Below, piece by piece: positions 40,735 through 45,131 of a stretch of DNA of 45,131 nucleotides. This stretch comes from Comamonadaceae bacterium (GTDB lineage Bacteria > Pseudomonadota > Gammaproteobacteria > Burkholderiales > Burkholderiaceae_C). Where the stretch lies: NCBI GenBank assembly GCA_947476015.1, contig CANJOS010000005.1, forward strand, positions 1 through 45,131, written 5' to 3'. The first letter of the stretch is position 1. The number at the start of each line of letters is the position of its first letter. A model generated the notes under the pieces. It did not search any database, was not told where the DNA came from, and saw only the letters and a program-made list of their open reading frames with translations. A program made the translations under genes and the position numbers.

Positions 40735-40756
40735 AATTCATTCACCTCATGCCTGT

Positions 40757-42385
40757 TTAAGCTGTGACCAATTTGGCGAGCATCATTTTTTGCAACTTGC
40801 CTGTGCTGGTCAATGGCAAATCTTGTTCATTCACCCATTGAAACTTGGCGGGTACTTTGTAAGCCGCTAACTCCTTCTTGCAAAAAGCCTTGAGCGCCTC
40901 ATGGGACACAGTTTGCCCCTCTTTGGCCACCAGCAGCGCCACCAAAATTTCGTCCAAATGAGGATCAGGCATGCCGATCACGTAAGCAGACTTCAATGCA
41001 GGGTGACGCATCAAAACCTCTTCGACCTCGATGGGTGCAATGTTGATCCCCCCACTCTTGACCATCTCTTTCAAGCGACCTTTGTAATAAAGCCTTCCTT
41101 CATTGTCCAACATACCGAGGTCACCCGTGCAGAAGTAACCCTCTGAATCGTAAGAAGCTTGAGTTTTCTCTGGCTCTTTGAAATAGGATTTGAAAAGGGG
41201 CCCTTTGATCCGAATTTCGCCCACGGATTCGACAGGCAAAGCTTGTCCGGTTTCGATGTCACAAATTAGAGCCGTCACACCTGGCAAGGGCTGGCCTACA
41301 CATTGAACACGGATTTCCAAGGGTTCGCGATGGTCTATCACGGCGCAGTTGCCATAGGTTTCACTCAAACCATAAATATTGCAAATGTCATGAACGCCCA
41401 AGGTCACCGCCATCTGAATTTGCTCAGGTGTGCCAATCATGGCACCCGTGCGCAGACTGGAAAGGTTGCGGGATTTTCGACTGGGATGCTCCAACAAGGC
41501 TTGAACCATGTTGGGCGTACCGTAGATGACTGAACATTTTTCGCTTTCGATCAAGCTCAAGGCTTCATCAGCATCAAAATGTTCCTGCAACACAATGCAG
41601 GCACCATGAGACAACAAATTAGGCATGGCATTCACGCAGCCAAAGCTCCAAAATAAGGACACAGCCAGCCACAGTCGATCTGAGGAAGTGATGCCAAGAC
41701 GCTCGCCAATATTCCAAGAATTCTCAATCCAGTTGCCTTGCTGCAACAAGATACCTTTGGGTGCCGCAGTAGAGCCAGAGGTGTAGAGTAAAACGGCCAC
41801 ATCCTCTGGCTGATTGAGCAAGACTGCTTTGTCAATGACGGTGTCTTCAACAGCCTTACCCAAGGTCAGCAGCGAATCCCACTCAAGGCCGGAATCAGTA
41901 TCAAGCACCGCCGCACCGGACTCCACCACCCAGACAATTTTCTTCAGATGAGGCAGCCGCTGGGCATAAGGCCGCATCTGCCCCAGCATCTCTTGATAAT
42001 CATTTCTGCGAAACTGAGTGACCGCGACCAAATACTTCACTTCCGCGTGCGATAAGGCATATTCCATTTCACGCGGTGTCGACCAGGTGTTGAGACATAC
42101 GGCCGTTGCACCCAAGGATTGCAACGCCAAAAATGAAATGACCCAATGGGCTTTGTTGCCCATCAAGATGGCCACGTGATCTTGAGCTTTTACACCCAAC
42201 GCGTGAAAACCTTTAGCCGCCTCAAGGACCGCCGCATTCAGTTGCGCGTAGGAATAGCGCTGACCGGCGGCTACCAAGGCAGGCTTGTCAGCAAATTGAT
42301 GCGACTGCTCGCGAAGCAGCGCGCCTATGGTGCGACTTTGAGGACGAACGTTTTTCACAAAATCTCTCTTAACTGTCGAAACCAA
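40757..42385 (-). CDS. AMP-forming acyl-CoA synthetase/ligase
   Basis: 542 residues. Adenylation motifs: A3 VLLYTSGSTAAPKGILLQQ; A5 NIYGLSETYGNCAV; A7/A8 FCTGDLGMLDNEGRLYYKGRLKEMVKSGGINIAPIEVEE; and A10 LPLTSTGKLQKMML with the catalytic Lys. It activates a carboxylate as acyl-AMP then acyl-CoA. Relatives act on benzoates, cinnamates or medium-chain acids. The start is a TTG at 42385, one base after the upstream stop; I see no strong ribosome site, so coupling by re-initiation is likely. It is the probable CoA-activation step for acids made or imported by this gene run. Confidence 0.92.
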   Translation of the reverse strand: MVSTVKRDFVKNVRPQSRTIGALLREQSHQFADKPALVAAGQRYSYAQLNAAVLEAAKGFHALGVKAQDHVAILMGNKAHWVISFLALQSLGATAVCLNTWSTPREMEYALSHAEVKYLVAVTQFRRNDYQEMLGQMRPYAQRLPHLKKIVWVVESGAAVLDTDSGLEWDSLLTLGKAVEDTVIDKAVLLNQPEDVAVLLYTSGSTAAPKGILLQQGNWIENSWNIGERLGITSSDRLWLAVSLFWSFGCVNAMPNLLSHGACIVLQEHFDADEALSLIESEKCSVIYGTPNMVQALLEHPSRKSRNLSSLRTGAMIGTPEQIQMAVTLGVHDICNIYGLSETYGNCAVIDHREPLEIRVQCVGQPLPGVTALICDIETGQALPVESVGEIRIKGPLFKSYFKEPEKTQASYDSEGYFCTGDLGMLDNEGRLYYKGRLKEMVKSGGINIAPIEVEEVLMRHPALKSAYVIGMPDPHLDEILVALLVAKEGQTVSHEALKAFCKKELAAYKVPAKFQWVNEQDLPLTSTGKLQKMMLAKLVTA

Positions 42386-42386
42386 T

Positions 42387-43457
42387 TTACAACAGGGGCA
42401 CTACTTTTTCAGCCATGAGAATCATGGAATTTCGAGCAAGAACAGGATCCTTCCAATCAACGCCCGCATACATCAGCGTTCCAAAATCGCCTGTGACTTC
42501 TTTGAAGGCGTGGACTTTGTCGGCCACTTGCGCAGGGGTGCCATAAATCATGAGCGTATTCATCACATCTTCCAATGTGACGCTCTCATCGGGCTGCTTG
42601 GGATCGTTTTTGAACACGCCCAATGCGCCGCGGCGTTTCAGTTTTGAGAACAAGGTTCGGTAGTAATAGTAGTACGGCCCATCGCTGCCCAGTGCATAAG
42701 CTTTGGCCGTGGCTTCATCTTCCGCTACGAAGACAGTTTTGGCAACACGCCAATCTTGAACCTTCGGCATCCGCTGAATACGCTCGCAACCTTCTACGAA
42801 TTTAACCCAGTGCGATGCAACCCACTTGGGATACAAGAAGTTGGCCGACAAAGGATCCCAGCCACGGGCGGCTGCTTCAGTGATGCCTGGAGAGAAAGGC
42901 GCAACAGCCGTCACCACAATGGGAGGATGCGGACGCTGCAAGGGCCCAGGAATGGTTCCCATGCCCGTTTCCGGAATATGAGTGCGCTCAGTACTGACGT
43001 TCCAGAACTGCCCTTTCAGGTTGTAGGGCGGCTTGCTGGCCCAAATGTCCAGCACCATGTTGATGCACTCCAAGAACATGGCAGGGCGTGCCATGTCCAT
43101 GTTGCCAAAGGCCTCTGCATCGGAGGGCAAGGCGCCAGGACTGATGCCCAAAATAAAGCGACCCCCCAACAGGTGATCCAGCATGGCAATTTGACTCGCT
43201 ATCTCAACGGGGTGATGGTTCGGCATGTTCAGCGTCCCGGTGCCCAATCGGATGTTTTTGGTGGCATCCGCCAAAGTGGCGATGAAGAGTGCAGAAGAAG
43301 TGATGTTTTCTTCAGGGTCAGTAGAGTGTTCACCCACAAAGGCCTCTACAAAACCCAATTGATCCGCCAAAATAAACGCTTGGCGATCTTGCTGCAATGA
43401 CAACTGCCAATCTTTCCCAATGGGATGCATGGGCATGGTAAAAAATCCGAGTTTCAT
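42387..43457 (-). CDS. LLM-class flavin-dependent oxidoreductase, limonene monooxygenase-like
   Basis: 356 residues from the ATG at 43457 (GGAAA upstream); the track start at 43553 overlaps the BVMO gene. It is a luciferase-like barrel: MKLGFFTMPMHPIGKDW at the N-terminus, AFVGEHSTDPEENITSSALFIATLADATKNIRLGTGTLNMPNHHPVEIASQIAMLDHLLGGRFILGISPG, and a C-terminal YGTPAQVADKVHAFKEVTGDFGTLMYAG. This branch includes limonene 1,2-monooxygenase and related FMN-dependent enzymes. No reductase gene is adjacent. An unusual run of five tyrosines occurs near residue 250. It follows the Baeyer-Villiger gene by 41 bases, so both may act on one cyclic substrate. Confidence 0.9.
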   Translation of the reverse strand: MKLGFFTMPMHPIGKDWQLSLQQDRQAFILADQLGFVEAFVGEHSTDPEENITSSALFIATLADATKNIRLGTGTLNMPNHHPVEIASQIAMLDHLLGGRFILGISPGALPSDAEAFGNMDMARPAMFLECINMVLDIWASKPPYNLKGQFWNVSTERTHIPETGMGTIPGPLQRPHPPIVVTAVAPFSPGITEAAARGWDPLSANFLYPKWVASHWVKFVEGCERIQRMPKVQDWRVAKTVFVAEDEATAKAYALGSDGPYYYYYRTLFSKLKRRGALGVFKNDPKQPDESVTLEDVMNTLMIYGTPAQVADKVHAFKEVTGDFGTLMYAGVDWKDPVLARNSMILMAEKVVPLL

Positions 43458-43498
43458 AGTGTTTCCTTTTGAACTGCATTGGAAATGAGGAAGAGAGC

Positions 43499-45100
43499 TT
43501 AAGAGGTGCTCAGTTTGAAACCTTGATAGCCCTGATCCGCGATGTTTTGACATTCCTTGCGGTACAAACCTATCTTGGCAACATACGGCATGAACACCCG
43601 CGGCTTACCCGGAATGTTGGCGCCCAAAAACCATGAGTTGGCCAAAGGCAAGAGTGTTTTATTGGCGGCCTGGTTGACATGCTCAACCCAGTTATTTTCA
43701 GCGTCTTTGCTGGCTTCCATGCAATTGAAACCCTGCGCCTTCAAATACTGCAAGGCATCACAAATCCACGCCACGTGATGCTCAATACCGACAATCATAT
43801 TGACCAAAACAGAAGGGCTGCCTGCGCCCGTGATGAAGAACAAATTGGGAAAAGCTTGCGTCATCAATCCCAAATAGGTTCTAGGACCTTGCGCCCATTT
43901 TTCTTTCAGCGTTTGACCTTGAAGTCCTTGAATGTCAATGTTCAAAACTGCTCCGGTTAAAGCGTCATAGCCAGTGGCACACACCAAGAGATCGATTTCA
44001 TGAGCCTTCTGCGTTGTCACCACCGCATTACCGCTCAGTTCACGGACAGGCGTTTTTTTCAGGTCAACCAACTCGACGTTGTCTCGATTGAAAGTTTCGA
44101 AATACCCTGTATCAACGCAAATGCGTTTGGTTCCCAAGGGATGGTCCGTGGGGCACAGTGAATCAGCCACAACAGGGTTTTTTACAATCTGACGAATTTT
44201 ATGGCGCACAAAATCAGAAATGGTGTCGTTCGCGGCCTTGTCAATCATCAAGTCGTTGAAGGCATGGACAAAATTCACACCACCTTTTTGCCATCGCCTT
44301 TCATACTCTGCCACGCGCTCTGCAGTGGGGGTTGCAAGTGCCGACTTCGCACTGAATTCATAAAGAGTGCCCACTTCTTTGGCACGGGCACGGTGGTCTG
44401 CGTAGTTGCTTTTCCAAGCCACCTGGGCTTCGTCTTCCAAGGGCCCATTGTGCGCAGGAATGACAAAATTAGCAGTTCTTTGAAAAACGCTGACTTTTTT
44501 GGCTTGACGTGCAATCACAGGAATGGCTTGAATGCCAGAAGAGCCCGTTCCAATCACGCCGACACGCTTGCCTCGCAGATCAACACCTTCGCGAGGCCAT
44601 GCGCCGGTGTGATAGATGGGGCCTTCAAAATTTTCAATGCCAGGCAAGTCGGGCAAACGAGGCACTGACAAAGCTCCCGTTGCCATCACACAGTATTGCG
44701 AACGGAAAGTCAAACCACTGTCAGTTTGCAAACACCACTCAGACAGACGATCGTTAAAGATGGCAGACAAAACCCTTGTGTTGAAAGTGATCTCGCGACG
44801 GAGATCAAAACGACTGGCCACGTGTTCGATATAGCGCAGAATTTCAGGTTGGGCGGCATACTTCTCTGTCCAATTCCAACTTTGCTCTAAGTCAGAACAG
44901 AACGAATAGGAGTACTGCAAACTTTCAACATCGCAACGTGCGCCAGGGTATCGATTCCAGTACCACACACCGCCGACGTCACTTGCTGCCTCAATCACTC
45001 TGGCAGAAAATCCCAAGCCCCTGAGTTGATGCAACATGTGCAAGCCCGCAAAGCCTGCACCCACAATGACAACATCAGATCGTATTTCTTGCGACATCAA
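43499..45100 (-). CDS. Type I Baeyer-Villiger monooxygenase (cyclohexanone/cycloketone monooxygenase-like)
   Basis: 533 residues. FAD motif VVIVGAGFAGLHMLHQLRGLG, the BVMO fingerprint FEGPIYHTGAW (FxGxxxHxxxW) near residue 160, and the NADPH motif VGVIGTGSSGIQAIPVIARQAKKVSVFQRT. A second set of BVMO features includes VGGVWYWNRYPGARCDVES and LVCATGYDALTGAV. The enzyme inserts oxygen beside a ketone to give an ester or lactone. It is the first gene of the run in this window, 31 bases from the window edge. The natural ketone (cyclic, terpenoid or aryl) cannot be told from sequence. Confidence 0.95.
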   Translation of the reverse strand: MMSQEIRSDVVIVGAGFAGLHMLHQLRGLGFSARVIEAASDVGGVWYWNRYPGARCDVESLQYSYSFCSDLEQSWNWTEKYAAQPEILRYIEHVASRFDLRREITFNTRVLSAIFNDRLSEWCLQTDSGLTFRSQYCVMATGALSVPRLPDLPGIENFEGPIYHTGAWPREGVDLRGKRVGVIGTGSSGIQAIPVIARQAKKVSVFQRTANFVIPAHNGPLEDEAQVAWKSNYADHRARAKEVGTLYEFSAKSALATPTAERVAEYERRWQKGGVNFVHAFNDLMIDKAANDTISDFVRHKIRQIVKNPVVADSLCPTDHPLGTKRICVDTGYFETFNRDNVELVDLKKTPVRELSGNAVVTTQKAHEIDLLVCATGYDALTGAVLNIDIQGLQGQTLKEKWAQGPRTYLGLMTQAFPNLFFITGAGSPSVLVNMIVGIEHHVAWICDALQYLKAQGFNCMEASKDAENNWVEHVNQAANKTLLPLANSWFLGANIPGKPRVFMPYVAKIGLYRKECQNIADQGYQGFKLSTS

Positions 45101-45131
45101 AATGACCAGGCGATGAAATGCTCAATGCTCA

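Noticed and set aside
42756-43400. 214-residue plus-strand ORF
   Set aside because: Antisense shadow of the LLM flavoprotein, which has clear family motifs.
1-45131. tRNA, rRNA, CRISPR repeats, transposases, prophage or toxin-antitoxin genes
   Set aside because: I looked along both strands and found no supporting sequence; nearly all DNA is accounted for by recognisable metabolic genes.

Overview
The window looks like chromosome from a betaproteobacterium, most likely order Burkholderiales and perhaps a Comamonadaceae-type organism. This rests on protein style, not on a marker gene: five Bug-type periplasmic solute receptors, an FdsA-type NAD-dependent formate dehydrogenase with a fused gamma-beta subunit, a RquA-type rhodoquinone enzyme, and a very high density of catabolic oxygenases. 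GC looks moderate by eye. Genes are tightly packed with many 4-base ATGA/GTGA overlaps. I saw no rRNA, tRNA, CRISPR array, insertion sequence or phage gene. No stretch longer than 300 bases lacks a gene.

Layout. (1) 1-4373: formate dehydrogenase alpha subunit (cut by the window edge) and a fused gamma-beta diaphorase subunit. (2) 4423-9499: housekeeping and stress genes: a nitronate monooxygenase-like flavoprotein, a YghU-type glutathione transferase, a membrane fatty acid hydroxylase/sterol desaturase, a mini-glutaredoxin, a small heavy-metal-associated protein, and a DamX-like membrane protein with a SPOR-like tail. (3) 9544-10272: rquA, which makes rhodoquinone for anaerobic fumarate respiration, preceded by an FNR-like site. 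(4) 10252-18047: an aromatic/oxo-acid module with two FAD hydroxylases, a thiamine diphosphate enzyme and three Bug receptors, arranged around a divergent promoter.

(5) 18084-29043: twelve genes all on the minus strand. They encode a DAD-like cupin dioxygenase, an NtaA/DszA-type flavin monooxygenase, its probable reductase (a flavin reductase fused to an IclR-type effector domain), a cyclase/amidohydrolase, a CaiB/BaiF CoA-transferase, an acyl-CoA dehydrogenase, a class B flavin monooxygenase, a thiolase-fold protein lacking both catalytic cysteines, a DUF35 partner, a TetR regulator, a bicupin and a cysteine-rich small protein. The promoter region (29044-29311) carries two TACC-N4-GGTA palindromes 21 bp apart and also serves the divergent D-2-hydroxyacid dehydrogenase. 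I read this as an uncharacterised acyl-CoA/oxygenase degradation route ending in a retro-aldol step.

(6) 30396-45100: thirteen more minus-strand genes. They encode a Baeyer-Villiger monooxygenase, a limonene-monooxygenase-like flavoprotein, an AMP-forming acyl-CoA ligase, an IclR regulator, a complete Liv-type ABC importer (LivH, fused LivM-LivG, LivF, binding protein), two Bug receptors, an SMP-30 lactonase-like protein, an aldo/keto reductase and an alpha/beta hydrolase. Together these suggest import of an organic acid or cyclic ketone, oxygen insertion to a lactone or ester, hydrolysis, oxidation and CoA activation. The substrates of (4)-(6) cannot be read from sequence alone.
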